A stretch of DNA of 54,333 bases from a virus. A program made the translations under genes and the position numbers. Numbering within the stretch: position 1 is the stretch's first letter; each line of letters opens with the position of its first letter. The notes below the pieces were generated by a model. The model searched no databases, was not told the DNA's origin, and saw only the letters and a list, made by a program, of their open reading frames with translations. Shown here one piece after another: positions 17,387-25,540 of the stretch. Location: positions 1 through 54,333 of the IMG/VR virus record IMGVR_UViG_3300038416_000116; one strand, given 5' to 3'.

Positions 17387-18742
17387 TTACTGGTTGCGTG
17401 GCTTATAGTCAGCTGCATCATCCTTAGCAACATTTCTAACTTTTTTAAAAGTCCAATGAGGATCAGAATCTTTTTGAGTACTTAACTGATCATCAGACTT
17501 AGAGGTAAGTTCCCATCGATCATCATCTAATTCAATTATATCGCCAACGTTAAGAGACTTAGGAAGAGTTTCTCTGTTAACTCGAAGAGTATCCGGAGGT
17601 AATACTGTTGAACCGATACCTCCGTCAGCTTTCTTTGTAACCGGAACAACTGCATCAGAAGTCATATACGCCGGAACAGATGTACTCTTAATTTCGCGAT
17701 CAATACTTTTTGCACTCTTTAACAGCGCCGTGATCTGTTCGAAGGTAGGTAATTTCATACCATCCCCTGAAACAAAAACTTCTAGAGGAACCATCTTATA
17801 ATCTTTACCATCCATCATTTCTGCTTCGAGACACACTTTACCTGCACGAGTTTCAAGATCATATTCCGTAGAAATATGTTTGAGCTTTAATGCGGCAGCC
17901 TTTGACTTAAGAGAATCGGTTAAGCTAACCATAGCTCTCTGAGAGATGCGATCTTTTAGATCATCTAAAGACTTCTTATGAGCTTCCAGTGCGAATCGAG
18001 TACCTTCAAAAGTTTTATAACTTGTTGCTAGAGGAGACTCTTCAGGGGTCTTAGGAGATTCCGTAGTCCACGCCTTAACCTTATAAATTTCTTCGTCTCT
18101 AGAAATCTTATCTACAATAGTAGGTTCTTTAAAAGTTCCTTTAAAATTAACAGTGGCAGGCCAACCCTGGGCTTCATCAGAAAACATATCCTTTAGTAAA
18201 GCTTCTTTATTAACACACTCGGTATACTCACTCTTAGAAACAGCCCCAATAGGACTAATATCCCCGTAGGCAGCACTATGGTAAATTTTTAGATACTTAC
18301 TACCATCATTAACTACTTTAAAATCTTCTAGAGATGCCTTTACATTAGAAGACTTAGCTTCAGAGATAGACGCCTCAACAGCTGGGGCCGCTTTTAGCTC
18401 AGTGTCTAAAACTTTGTCGTTAATTACTAAATCGTTATCTATAAGAGCGACCGATAAATCTGCTTTCTTGATTTGTCGCCCATCTGTAAAAGTGGCGACA
18501 ACTTTTAACTTGCCCGAGTAAAGAAGAGCACTAGATTTAGTATCTTCTTTAGCGACAAGATCTGTCAGAGTGGAGGCGACAATCTTAATGCCCTCAGCAC
18601 GCTTCTTTTGTAACTTGGCTATAACTAGCTTCTCAGCCTTGTTACAAAAGTCCTTCTGGGCGAGTTCTTTCTTGAACTCCGCATTGGTTTCCGAGAAGTT
18701 GGTCGGCCGAAAAAGTCTCTGTTTGTCATCATTATGTGCCAT
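17387..18742 (-). CDS. First gene of the leftward virion operon, unknown
   Basis: 451 aa, charged, mixed alpha/beta. Residues 40-125 and 280-360 both contain the pattern K-x-K-x(2-3)-[AV]-x-F/Y-D-G-[RK] with similar context (VVATFTDGRQIKKADLSVAL; CLEAEMMDGKDYKMVPLEVF), suggesting an internally repeated domain. The C-terminal 60 residues include LNVGDIIELDDDRWELTSKS, a small beta-barrel-like segment. It pairs with the 866-aa gene (19-bp gap). Both probably build or fill the virion, but no homologue is recognised. Confidence 0.7.
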   Translation of the reverse strand: MAHNDDKQRLFRPTNFSETNAEFKKELAQKDFCNKAEKLVIAKLQKKRAEGIKIVASTLTDLVAKEDTKSSALLYSGKLKVVATFTDGRQIKKADLSVALIDNDLVINDKVLDTELKAAPAVEASISEAKSSNVKASLEDFKVVNDGSKYLKIYHSAAYGDISPIGAVSKSEYTECVNKEALLKDMFSDEAQGWPATVNFKGTFKEPTIVDKISRDEEIYKVKAWTTESPKTPEESPLATSYKTFEGTRFALEAHKKSLDDLKDRISQRAMVSLTDSLKSKAAALKLKHISTEYDLETRAGKVCLEAEMMDGKDYKMVPLEVFVSGDGMKLPTFEQITALLKSAKSIDREIKSTSVPAYMTSDAVVPVTKKADGGIGSTVLPPDTLRVNRETLPKSLNVGDIIELDDDRWELTSKSDDQLSTQKDSDPHWTFKKVRNVAKDDAADYKPRNQ

Positions 18743-18877
18743 TGTTAAGCCCTCTTATACTAATTAAAATTACTAAAGCGTACGACTGTCTATTTAAAAA
18801 CAACAGGATAATAGATCCTCATACGTTTCCGCAAGTATATACCCATTGTCGCCAAAAAGATTTTGTATTAATGATGT
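18743..18877. promoter_or_regulatory. Divergent promoter region between virion and early-type genes
   Basis: 135 bp separating genes read in opposite directions, so it should hold promoters for both. CTTATACTA (18754-18762) matches the core of the longer sequence found at 26345 and 41526. Read on the minus strand the same site gives TAGTATAAG, a -10-like box about 20-25 bp from the ATG at 18742. AT-rich tracts flank it. No -35 consensus is clear, so a phage-specific factor may be needed. Confidence 0.45.
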
Positions 18878-19375
18878 ATGGATTTAAAATCATTTTACAA
18901 AACCAACAAACAAAAGTTAATCTACGACCTAAAAGATATCCCTGTCGACATTCTTAGATTTCGTAAATCTCATCGGAGACTTACTTCCATCGAAAGGATG
19001 GTATCAGCCTTTCTACAAGATTGCGTCCGTTACGAAATTATACAAGGGTGCTCTACCCAAGAAATCATTAAAATAGGGAAGACAGGAAATTTCATTATAG
19101 TTGATTTTTATATTAAAGAACCTTCTCTGGTTATTGAAGTAGATGGTCCTGAACATAACGTGATGCGCGATGAAAAAAGAGACAAGGCTCTTTTCAAGTT
19201 GTTCGGAATAAAAGTTATTCGCGTGACAAATAAAGATGTGGAAGAAAATAATAAAAAGACGCGAGAATTTTTACTCAGAGAAATTTTATCTGCAAAAGAC
19301 TTTTCCTCGAGACAAATTGCATCAGCTATTAAAAAATATTGGATTACTAAAGATAGCGAGCGAAATTCTCTATGA
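18878..19375 (+). CDS. PD-(D/E)XK nuclease, DUF559/Vsr-like
   Basis: 165 aa. The core reads NFIIVDFYIKEPSLVIEVDG (D76, E87, D89), then PEHN and a helix DEKRDKALFKLFGIKVIRVT, matching the DUF559/very-short-patch-repair-like fold in which D...E-x-D-G coordinates metal for DNA cleavage. The N-terminal 60 residues are basic. This is a common phage accessory nuclease, free-standing and possibly homing. It is the first gene right of the divergent promoter and its stop overlaps the next start (ATGA). Confidence 0.8.
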   Translation: MDLKSFYKTNKQKLIYDLKDIPVDILRFRKSHRRLTSIERMVSAFLQDCVRYEIIQGCSTQEIIKIGKTGNFIIVDFYIKEPSLVIEVDGPEHNVMRDEKRDKALFKLFGIKVIRVTNKDVEENNKKTREFLLREILSAKDFSSRQIASAIKKYWITKDSERNSL

Positions 19376-19563
19376 GTTATTCAGCAGCAGATCCTCATGA
19401 GGAAAAACTTTGTTGTGTGGTACAATCCATTGGGAAACTTTATGGAAAAAATATTTGCAAACAATGTTTAAAAAATATTATTAATAAAAAAGGAGTTAAT
19501 GAAAATACATTCCCAGATATTTTAGCATTACTAAACGCATTCACGCTACATGGTAAAACTTAA
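19372..19563 (+). CDS. LCC-family protein, partial finger
   Basis: 63 aa. The LCC signature is at residues 13-15 (EEKLCCVVQ) but only one later pair is present (CKQC), so the finger lacks one Cys pair. The rest is a Lys/Asn-rich helix and a hydrophobic C-terminus. Start overlaps the nuclease stop by 4 bp. It is the first of the long series described in the summary; function unknown. Confidence 0.75.
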   Translation: MSYSAADPHEEKLCCVVQSIGKLYGKNICKQCLKNIINKKGVNENTFPDILALLNAFTLHGKT

Positions 19564-19870
19564 AAAAGATAGCGCTCAAAAATTATTAGATGGTGTATGC
19601 CATTTAACAGGTCATAGACTTTTTCCACAGAAAGATGTTTGTGAAAGATGTCGTAGGCCCCTGATATACTATGCTATTAGTCTCAATAATAACTATGTAA
19701 AGACAGAAGCACAGGTGCTTAAGACATCAAAATTAATTATTGAATTAAATGTATACCAAGGAGACAGAGTAGAGATAACTGCTCTATCTCGACGAGGCAC
19801 GAAGTACCGTAAATTCCATAAAAAACTTAAAATAAGAAAGCCTCGTCGTACTCTAGTCTTTAAGTTTTAG
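19550..19870 (+). CDS. GH-family zinc protein with basic C-terminal domain
   Basis: 106 aa, the longest member of the second small family. GVCHLTGHRL (residues 16-25) corresponds to the C-L-x-x-G-H core and is followed by CERCRRPL. Residues 45-106 are strongly basic and beta-rich (VYQGDRVEITALSRRGTKYR), unlike other members, which suggests RNA or DNA binding. Overlaps the preceding gene by 14 bp. Confidence 0.7.
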   Translation: MVKLKKDSAQKLLDGVCHLTGHRLFPQKDVCERCRRPLIYYAISLNNNYVKTEAQVLKTSKLIIELNVYQGDRVEITALSRRGTKYRKFHKKLKIRKPRRTLVFKF

Positions 19871-19943
19871 GCACCATTATCAAGAACAACTTATAGGTTT
19901 ATTTATTAAATAATCCATGAAATGTTCTTAGTGTATTATAAAA

Positions 19944-20279
19944 GTGATTAATAAATTTCGAGATATTGTAGTTCATCGTATTACCCAATCTGACTATATA
20001 GCCCCTCTTTGCTGCGTCCTCAATAAAATGGACGTCTATCCTGAAGGATTTATTTGTGGGGAACATCTAGGGGAAATGTACGAGACGTTCGAAAATCAAG
20101 AATCATACTTCAAACATTGGGATCTTACAACATGGTTAAGCGATCCTTTTAATAAATTAGGTGAACCATGTCCGACCTCTGCTGCGTCCTCAATCCCTCC
20201 AATAAATGCTTCTCCTGTAAGCAGCCCGTCTGCGACTTCCATTACTGGGCAGAAGAAGGACACTTCCTCTGGGAAATAA
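19944..20279 (+). CDS. LCC-family protein with long out-of-frame tail
   Basis: 111 aa from a GTG that directly follows a TATTAT box, so the transcript may be leaderless. APLCCVLNK is at residues 21-29 and a C-x2-H pair (ICGEH) at about 37-41. The last 37 residues (PCPTSAASSIPPINASPVSS) are the out-of-frame shadow of the next LCC gene, which starts 112 bp before this stop. A lost stop codon is the likely reason, so the functional product may be shorter. Confidence 0.55.
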   Translation: MINKFRDIVVHRITQSDYIAPLCCVLNKMDVYPEGFICGEHLGEMYETFENQESYFKHWDLTTWLSDPFNKLGEPCPTSAASSIPPINASPVSSPSATSITGQKKDTSSGK

Positions 20280-20362
20280 CCTGGAGTGCTACCAAACTGA
20301 AGTGTCTCAAAACAAACGAAAGCTGTTACACTACAGTTAACTCGTATTTACTATACGAATAA
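20168..20362 (+). CDS. LCC-family protein
   Basis: 64 aa with a complete finger: SDLCCVLNP, then CFSC, CDFH and a later Cys pair region (LKCLKTNESCY). The codons for Leu-Cys-Cys are CTC-TGC-TGC. It lies wholly downstream of or within the tail of the previous gene and 43 bp before nrdJ, so it may be expressed from the same transcript as the reductase. Confidence 0.8.
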   Translation: MSDLCCVLNPSNKCFSCKQPVCDFHYWAEEGHFLWEITWSATKLKCLKTNESCYTTVNSYLLYE

Positions 20363-20405
20363 CCTGATTAGCTGTATAAATTAATATCATTGTAAGGAGT
20401 ATATA

Positions 20406-22175
20406 ATGTTCGTCCCCGAAAATTTTTCTCTCGAAATTTTTAAGAAGCGTTACGCGTTCACTGAAGAAGAGACATGGGTAGAAGCTTGTAGCAGAGTCGC
20501 CCGTCAAATGAGTTTGGCGGAAGTACCTGAAAAACAAAAAGCTTACTATGATAAATTTTTAGAAGTGCTACAAGCTAACTTGTTTGTACCGGGGGGAAGA
20601 ATTTGGTATAACTCGGGGAGAAATAGCCCTCAACTTCTTAATTGTTTTGTGCTAGATCCTAACAAAGATTCTAAAGAAGGGTGGGGTAAGTCAGCCTACA
20701 ACATGATAGTAACTTCTATGACCGGAGGAGGTTGTGGAGATGACTTTTCAGATATTCGTCCTAAAGGGGCGGCTATTGAAGGACAAAAGGGCGTAGCCCC
20801 TGGTTCTGTAGAGCTTATGAGACTCATTGACGGATGTGCTAAGCCCGTTAAAGCAGGGGGTCAACGAAGAGTTGCTTTAATGTTTAGTCTCGATCTTGAT
20901 CACCCTGATGTAGAAGAATTTTTAAATGCTAAATTAGTTAAGGGGGAACTTACTCACGCAAATGTATCTGTTCGTAGTAAGAGGACAAAAGAATTTATTA
21001 AAGCTGTTAAGAATGATGGTGACTGGGATCTTAGTTGGAAAGGTAAATATAAAAAGACTGTAAAGGCTAAAGAAATTTGGCAAACTATTGTACGTAATGC
21101 TTATAACTCTGCAGAACCAGGCTTCTTAAATTGGGAGTTGGTTGAAAGTGAGAGTAACATTAGCTACATTGAGCCCTTAACTACAACTAACCCTTGTGGA
21201 GAGATTGCTTTATCCGCTTACGATTGTTGCTGCTTAGGACACATAGTTCTCCCTAGATTTGTTTCTAATGGCGAAGTAGACTGGTCAGCTATAGGTAATA
21301 CCATTAGAACGTCCGTAAGATTTTTAGATAATGTTTTAACAGTTAATCATTATCCCTTAAATGAAATGAAAACTAAATCACATAATCTACGACGGATTGG
21401 TTTAGGTACTACAGGATTAGCCGACATGTTAGCTACTCTAGGCTACAAGTACGGCTCTAAAGAAGGGAATCAATTCGTTGATAAACTTTTTAGATTTATT
21501 TCTAAAGCTGCCTACGAAGCGTCTATTATGTTAGCTGTCGAAAAAGGGCCATTTCCTATGTGTATCCCTTCCAAACATGTGGAATCAGGCTTCATGAAAA
21601 GAATGCCTGAGAAAATTAAATCTCTAGTTCTTGAGCAAGGCATTCGTAACTGCGCCATCTTAACACAAGCTCCTACAGGAACAGTTTCTATTCTATCAGG
21701 GAACTGCTCTAGTGGAATTGAACCAATGTTTGCTCCTGCGTACGAAAGACGTTATTGGGATGGAGACTCAAGAAAAATGGAATTAGTTTTTCATCCCTTA
21801 TTCGAACAATTTATGGCTGAAGGTAAAAGCGTAGATCATTTTGTAGGATCTAGAGACATTTCTGTAGAAAATCATATGGAAGTTCAAAAGATTATCCAGA
21901 AGCATGTCGACAACGCTGTATCAAAAACAATCAACATCCCTGAAGATTATCCTATGGAAGATGTTGAAAAGTTGTGGCTGCAATATCTTCCCTTCTTAAA
22001 AGGTACTACATTTTATAGAGAGAATACGAGAGGATATATTGGAGAAGGAGGAGTTGTTGAGGAGCCTCCATTAAAAGCTATTTCATTAAAAGAGGCTAAG
22101 GCAAGATTTGCAGAGAAGCATTCTACTGAAAATAAAACTGTAAATGATTGCCCTAAAGGCGTTTGTGAAATTTAA
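20406..22175 (+). CDS. nrdJ: Adenosylcobalamin-dependent (class II) ribonucleoside-diphosphate/triphosphate reductase
   Basis: 589 aa. Reduces ribonucleotides to deoxyribonucleotides for phage DNA synthesis using a B12-derived radical. Key residues: Cys80 in LLNCFVLDP, the N-x-C-x-E active site TNPCGEI (N262, C264, E266), the P-T-G-T-x-S glycyl/phosphate loop APTGTVSILSGNCSSGIEP, and a C-terminal redox pair CPKGVC (C582, C587) that re-reduces the active site. The class II assignment fits the compact length, lack of a class I partner nearby and the VPGGRIWYNSG motif. AAGGAG precedes the ATG. It has an LCC gene on each side. Confidence 0.93.
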   Translation: MFVPENFSLEIFKKRYAFTEEETWVEACSRVARQMSLAEVPEKQKAYYDKFLEVLQANLFVPGGRIWYNSGRNSPQLLNCFVLDPNKDSKEGWGKSAYNMIVTSMTGGGCGDDFSDIRPKGAAIEGQKGVAPGSVELMRLIDGCAKPVKAGGQRRVALMFSLDLDHPDVEEFLNAKLVKGELTHANVSVRSKRTKEFIKAVKNDGDWDLSWKGKYKKTVKAKEIWQTIVRNAYNSAEPGFLNWELVESESNISYIEPLTTTNPCGEIALSAYDCCCLGHIVLPRFVSNGEVDWSAIGNTIRTSVRFLDNVLTVNHYPLNEMKTKSHNLRRIGLGTTGLADMLATLGYKYGSKEGNQFVDKLFRFISKAAYEASIMLAVEKGPFPMCIPSKHVESGFMKRMPEKIKSLVLEQGIRNCAILTQAPTGTVSILSGNCSSGIEPMFAPAYERRYWDGDSRKMELVFHPLFEQFMAEGKSVDHFVGSRDISVENHMEVQKIIQKHVDNAVSKTINIPEDYPMEDVEKLWLQYLPFLKGTTFYRENTRGYIGEGGVVEEPPLKAISLKEAKARFAEKHSTENKTVNDCPKGVCEI

Positions 22176-22359
22176 ATCATTTAAAGTACCCTGTTGCGAC
22201 GCTAAGCCTTTCGCCAAATGTAACGTTTGTAATAAAATTGTTTGTAAACGTTGTATGCGAAAGGAGCACATGAAGATGGAGCACGATCAGCAAATTTGTA
22301 CTGTTAGAAATTTTGTCGCGGGATGGGATCCTGTTATACTTCCAGATGAGCGAGATTAA
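22144..22359 (+). CDS. LCC-family protein, most B-box-like member
   Basis: 71 aa from the ATG at 22144; a GTG at 22165 would cut the overlap with nrdJ from 32 to 11 bp. The signature is VPCCDAKP (Leu replaced by Pro), then CNVC-x4-CKRC-MRKEHMKMEH. The double His after the last pair reproduces the C-x2-C-x4-C-x2-C-x4-H-x4-H spacing of B-box zinc fingers more closely than other members. Confidence 0.75.
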   Translation: MIALKAFVKFKSFKVPCCDAKPFAKCNVCNKIVCKRCMRKEHMKMEHDQQICTVRNFVAGWDPVILPDERD

Positions 22360-22576
22360 ACTTTGTTGTCTAATAGATCCCATGAGTTTAGAAACAGGGA
22401 TTATGAAATTATTTGATATCGAAAAATTCGGAAGGCCTACTATTTGTAAAAAATGCTACGACGACTTGATTGACGGAATCCCTGAAGCTATAAGAGGCAC
22501 TAGCACAAAAGGTGTATGGGAAGCGATTATTGAACATGTACATTTTAAAATTAAGCAAGAGCATTTACAAAAATGA
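22346..22576 (+). CDS. LCC-family protein, long spacer
   Basis: 76 aa starting MSEIKLCCLIDP at the ATG inside the last codons of the previous gene. A 24-residue spacer separates the CC from the only later pair (TICKKC), after which an amphipathic helix follows (GVWEAIIEHVHFKIKQEHL). One finger half is therefore missing. The longer open frame begins 11 codons upstream but lacks a ribosome site. Confidence 0.75.
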   Translation: MSEIKLCCLIDPMSLETGIMKLFDIEKFGRPTICKKCYDDLIDGIPEAIRGTSTKGVWEAIIEHVHFKIKQEHLQK

Positions 22577-22785
22577 CTGAAACTACTACATTTAATTTGT
22601 GCTGTGCTCTTAACGCAGCTACAGAATGTGTCTTTTGTAGAGCAAGATTTTGTAGCATATGTAGATACGACCCTAATCATTCAATAGAAGCTTTTGTTAC
22701 TCTTCCCTATAAAACTAGGGCTAAGGTTCAGGTAAGATGTAAAAATACAGATAGACTATGTATGCTAGTACCTTTAATGAGATGA
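22573..22785 (+). CDS. LCC-family protein
   Basis: 70 aa. FNLCCALNAATECVFCRARFCSICRYDPNH contains the complete CC, C-x2-C, x4, C-x2-C and His series. A basic, Cys-containing C-terminus follows. ATGA overlap with the upstream stop; no ribosome site. Confidence 0.8.
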   Translation: MTETTTFNLCCALNAATECVFCRARFCSICRYDPNHSIEAFVTLPYKTRAKVQVRCKNTDRLCMLVPLMR

Positions 22786-23018
22786 TTAGACTTTGTTGTA
22801 CCTTAGATAGTAGAATTTCTTGTACCTCTTGTAATGAAGTATGGTGCTCCACATGCTGGAAATCGCTAGGAGTATTAGATCATAAGCCCTCTGTAACTAG
22901 GGGACAAGATATGAGTCATACGGACACCTGGCATTGTAATATTTCAAATGAATATGTATGCTTTGATTTTAAATCGCAAGACGAGGTAATATTTAGAGTT
23001 TGTCCCCACAGATCTTAA
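22782..23018 (+). CDS. LCC-family protein with extra His/Cys region
   Basis: 78 aa. Starts MIRLCCTLDSRISC at the ATGA overlap. The open frame has a further ATG 8 codons upstream, which is less likely. It has the complete finger (CTSC, CSTCW), LDH eight residues after, and a C-terminal part with WHC, VCF and VCPH that could hold a second metal. Confidence 0.8.
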   Translation: MIRLCCTLDSRISCTSCNEVWCSTCWKSLGVLDHKPSVTRGQDMSHTDTWHCNISNEYVCFDFKSQDEVIFRVCPHRS

Positions 23019-23039
23019 CAATTAATTTGTATTATTTGT

Positions 23040-23288
23040 ATGGCTCGAATTCATCACCCTTCTAGTCTATGCTGTCTTCTAAATCCCCATGGTAGATGTT
23101 CTGCCTGCACGCTCAAACTATGTCAGGACTGCTTTTCAGATCACCTCGAAAAGAACGATTGCGAAGTACAATTAAAATTTAGTAGTAAGCACGACGAGGG
23201 TCCTTATACTTTTCATACCTCTATGAAATGTTCTCTTCTCGGAAAGCCCGCCATCTACGTCGAAGTAGATACTGATTTAAATCTATAA
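23040..23288 (+). CDS. LCC-family protein
   Basis: 82 aa. SSLCCLLNPHGRCSACTLKLCQDCFSDHLEKND shows the full finger with His four residues after the last Cys. The C-terminal half (KFSSKHDEGPYTFHTSMKCS) is beta-like and unrelated to neighbours. One of the few members separated from its predecessor (22 bp gap). Confidence 0.82.
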   Translation: MARIHHPSSLCCLLNPHGRCSACTLKLCQDCFSDHLEKNDCEVQLKFSSKHDEGPYTFHTSMKCSLLGKPAIYVEVDTDLNL

Positions 23289-23509
23289 TGGATCCTAAAC
23301 TTTGTTGTATGCTCCATGCATTATTCATGTGTGATGCATGTGGAGAAAAATGGTGTTCAGTCCATTATAAAGAATTTGATGATCTACACCCTGCAATTAT
23401 GTACTATGAAGGAGTAATCTGGTCTGTGGCGTGTAAAAAAACACATATTAGGGTAGAGCTTCAAGAAAATAATGGATTAGCCGGTGAAGGGCACTACGTA
23501 ATTCCATGA
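23288..23509 (+). CDS. LCC-family protein
   Basis: 73 aa, start in TAATG shared with the previous stop. MDPKLCCMLHALFMCDACGEKWCSVHYKEF: the final pair is C-x2-H rather than C-x2-C. The C-terminal half has a beta-strand pattern (GVIWSVACKKTHIRVELQEN) ending in a Gly-rich turn. Confidence 0.82.
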   Translation: MDPKLCCMLHALFMCDACGEKWCSVHYKEFDDLHPAIMYYEGVIWSVACKKTHIRVELQENNGLAGEGHYVIP

Positions 23510-23691
23510 GTAATCTATGTTGTGTACTAAATCCTTATAAATGTAATGCATGTAACACTTTCTTAACATTAAATGGGAAAATTCAAGAAGGTTCTCTTTG
23601 CAGTGCACATTATGTACCTGTACAAGGTACTATGTGTGAACAACATTATTACAAATCTTTAAGAAGAGCTTTTCGAAGATCTAAAAAATGA
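23506..23691 (+). CDS. LCC-family protein with three later pairs
   Basis: 61 aa. The spacer after LCC is one residue short (NPYKCNAC). Then CSAHY and CEQHYY follow at wider spacing, giving C-x2-C plus two C-x2-H pairs. The C-terminus is basic (RRAFRRSKK). ATGA overlap at the start. Confidence 0.78.
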   Translation: MSNLCCVLNPYKCNACNTFLTLNGKIQEGSLCSAHYVPVQGTMCEQHYYKSLRRAFRRSKK

Positions 23692-23861
23692 ACAATCTCT
23701 GCTGTGTCCTAGATCCATGGTTAATATGTAAAAATTGTGATTGGAGATCTTGTTATAAATGTAGTTATGCAGACGTAAAAGATATGACCACTTCTATGAA
23801 AACACATAAAATCAAATGTGTTAAACCTGAAATAGTAATGAATGTGATGTATAATGGATAA
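23688..23861 (+). CDS. LCC-family protein, 57 aa
   Basis: Starts MNNLCCVLDP within the last codon of the preceding gene and ends TAA at 23859-23861, overlapping the next start. It has CKNC, CYKC and a later single Cys. It is shorter than a 60-codon cutoff but has the complete signature, so it is a real member missed by length filters. Confidence 0.8.
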   Translation: MNNLCCVLDPWLICKNCDWRSCYKCSYADVKDMTTSMKTHKIKCVKPEIVMNVMYNG

Positions 23862-24087
23862 TCTTTGTTGCGTCTTAGATAAAGTATACCAATGTACGGC
23901 TTGTGACAGAGTGTTTTGTCAAAAATGTTTTGAGATCTCCGACCATACGTGGAAGTCAGGACCTTCAATAAAAGATTTTAGTTATCTCACTCACAGATGG
24001 TGGAGATGTATTCAAGCTCATACTAACGTAGCACCTAGAACTTCTATTCCTACTAAACCTCTAATACTAGAGCCTATAGATGACTAA
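23854..24087 (+). CDS. LCC-family protein
   Basis: 77 aa. MDNLCCVLDKVYQCTACDRVFCQKCFEISDH has the complete finger with His six residues after the last Cys. The C-terminal half has an aromatic stretch (HRWWRCIQAHTN) and then a Pro-rich tail. Confidence 0.82.
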   Translation: MDNLCCVLDKVYQCTACDRVFCQKCFEISDHTWKSGPSIKDFSYLTHRWWRCIQAHTNVAPRTSIPTKPLILEPIDD

Positions 24088-24295
24088 ACTTTGCTGTATC
24101 TTAAATAAGGCAATTCATTCTAACTGGAAAGGAGATGAACAATTTTATTGTATTAATTGTGCTACAGATCTTCTTACAGAAGAATACGGCGACGATTTTA
24201 GACGAAAACATAAAAACAGTGAGCTAGGTGATCGACTAAGAAAAGATTTTTCATTCTTTCATCCGGTTCAAGATTGTTCAAAGGCATGTTCATGA
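24080..24295 (+). CDS. LCC-family protein, degenerate finger
   Basis: 71 aa. MTKLCCILNK is followed by an 18-residue spacer without Cys and then a single pair CINC. The remainder is a charged helix. The C-terminus has DCSKACS. Eight-base overlap with the upstream gene. Confidence 0.75.
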   Translation: MTKLCCILNKAIHSNWKGDEQFYCINCATDLLTEEYGDDFRRKHKNSELGDRLRKDFSFFHPVQDCSKACS

Positions 24296-24489
24296 TTGAT
24301 TGTAAAGGGACGCTTATCGAAAAATGCGATATAGCAACTTATTCCCTTTGCTGTGTTCTAAATCCCCACTGGATTTGTGACGTATGTGATCACAGAGAAT
24401 GTCTATTGCACGTAGGCCAAAAAAATAATGTTTGGTACACTTACGCAAAAAAATATTATTGTTATAGCTGTTATCAAAATTTACTATGA
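24292..24489 (+). CDS. LCC-family protein with N-terminal extension
   Basis: 65 aa from the ATGA overlap at 24292 (MIDCKGTLIEKCDIATYSLC). Two extra Cys precede the signature. The finger is SLCCVLNPHWICDVCDHRECLLH and a second Tyr-rich pair CYSCY ends the protein. Confidence 0.8.
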   Translation: MIDCKGTLIEKCDIATYSLCCVLNPHWICDVCDHRECLLHVGQKNNVWYTYAKKYYCYSCYQNLL

Positions 24490-24665
24490 GTGAAACTTCT
24501 GTCGCCATAGCTGAATGTCTACCCTGTTTATTAAAACCTCGAAAGGTTTGTCATCGATGTAAAAAGAAATATTGCCTCTATCATTTTACGACGGACAACG
24601 GATCCATTGTGAGAACAAAAGGTTATAACAATTGGGTTTGTCATAAATGTACACATCCAAAATAA
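24486..24665 (+). CDS. LCC-family variant (CLPC type), 59 aa
   Basis: Start at the ATGA overlap. The signature becomes ECLPCLLKP (C-L-P-C instead of L-C-C), followed by CHRC, x4, CLYH and a final CHKC. The same CLPCLL variant opens the partial gene at 54237, so this is a recurring sub-type rather than decay. Confidence 0.75.
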   Translation: MSETSVAIAECLPCLLKPRKVCHRCKKKYCLYHFTTDNGSIVRTKGYNNWVCHKCTHPK

Positions 24666-24667
24666 TT

Positions 24668-24889
24668 ATGAAATTACTTTGTTGTATGTTAAAAGCTTTC
24701 GCTAAATGTTCTTTTTGTAATGAACAATGGTGTGCATCTCACTGGTTACCAAATCCTCATGATCATCGTGCTGGAGGAGAATTTGAAACAAGTTGGATAT
24801 GTCCTAAGTATAATAAATCTCTTACCTGGAAACTACGAGTCGCAAATCCTGGCATCTTAATTGACGTCAATGACAAAGAAGCCTGCTGA
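24668..24889 (+). CDS. LCC-family protein
   Basis: 73 aa starting MKLLCCMLKAFAKC; an upstream in-frame ATG would overlap the previous gene. The finger is CSFCNEQWCASHW with a His-rich follow-up (PHDHRAGG). The C-terminal half has a WICPKYNKSLTWKL motif that recurs, altered, in several members as C-P-x-x-x-K-[RK]. Confidence 0.82.
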   Translation: MKLLCCMLKAFAKCSFCNEQWCASHWLPNPHDHRAGGEFETSWICPKYNKSLTWKLRVANPGILIDVNDKEAC

Positions 24890-25112
24890 AGAAGGTGACG
24901 TAACCAAATTTAAAGAACAACTCAAGAGAGTTGAATTCATACCTAGACCTTCTTTATGTTGTGTTTTAAACTCTTGGCTTAAATGTAAAAACTGTACTTG
25001 GACACTATGTGAGGAGTGTTTGAATTTAGGACGTCCAAAAGATATGTATCATTACGCAGCATATTTGTCACATGAAATTTATGGATGCAAAGAACATTTC
25101 CAACTCGATTAG
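24870..25112 (+). CDS. LCC-family protein with N-terminal helix
   Basis: 80 aa from the ATG at 24870 (a TTG three codons upstream is disfavoured). About 26 charged residues precede SLCCVLNSWLKCKNCTWTLC, then CEEC. The C-terminus YGCKEHF adds a possible C-x2-H. Overlaps the previous gene by 20 bp. Confidence 0.78.
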   Translation: MTKKPAEEGDVTKFKEQLKRVEFIPRPSLCCVLNSWLKCKNCTWTLCEECLNLGRPKDMYHYAAYLSHEIYGCKEHFQLD

Positions 25113-25128
25113 GCCTATAATTGGTACC

Positions 25129-25338
25129 ATGGCGACCGCCGCGGCCTTACCAAAAACGCGCGATTGTCGCCTTTGCTGCTTACTCTCTCCGGAACATAAA
25201 TGTGATACCTGTCTCATGCAAGTTTGTAAAGTATGCTGGAAAGATCCTGATATAAATCCTGGAGTAACTTATTTTGTATTTGAAAAGGAAGGTAAGGTAT
25301 CTTATTGCTCTAACTGCAACCCTAAAAAGAGTTTCTAA
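25129..25338 (+). CDS. LCC-family protein
   Basis: 69 aa. The ATG at 25129 follows GGTACC rather than a ribosome site. MATAAALPKTRDCRLCC is followed by CDTC, CKVCW and a C-terminal CSNCNPKK, giving four pairs. The open frame upstream to 25072 overlaps the preceding gene and is not family-like. Confidence 0.78.
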   Translation: MATAAALPKTRDCRLCCLLSPEHKCDTCLMQVCKVCWKDPDINPGVTYFVFEKEGKVSYCSNCNPKKSF

Positions 25339-25357
25339 AAAAATTTTATAATTTAAA

Positions 25358-25540
25358 ATGAAAGTTAAAAGATTATGTTGTGTTCTCAATCCTGCCAATC
25401 ACTGCAGCCAATGTATGGATCAAGTTTGTAATGAGTGCTACTGGATTATGGGTAAGACCCAAGTGATGTCTAAAATGGATTCTGATGGTGTACATATTTG
25501 GGAACAACGTTACTTATGTGATGACTGCCATGGATCCTAA
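25358..25540 (+). CDS. LCC-family protein, 60 aa
   Basis: MKVKRLCCVLNPANHCSQCM then CNECYW, and a C-terminal pair CDDCHGS. It follows a 19-bp AT-only gap, one of the few places in this stretch where a promoter could sit. Confidence 0.8.
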   Translation: MKVKRLCCVLNPANHCSQCMDQVCNECYWIMGKTQVMSKMDSDGVHIWEQRYLCDDCHGS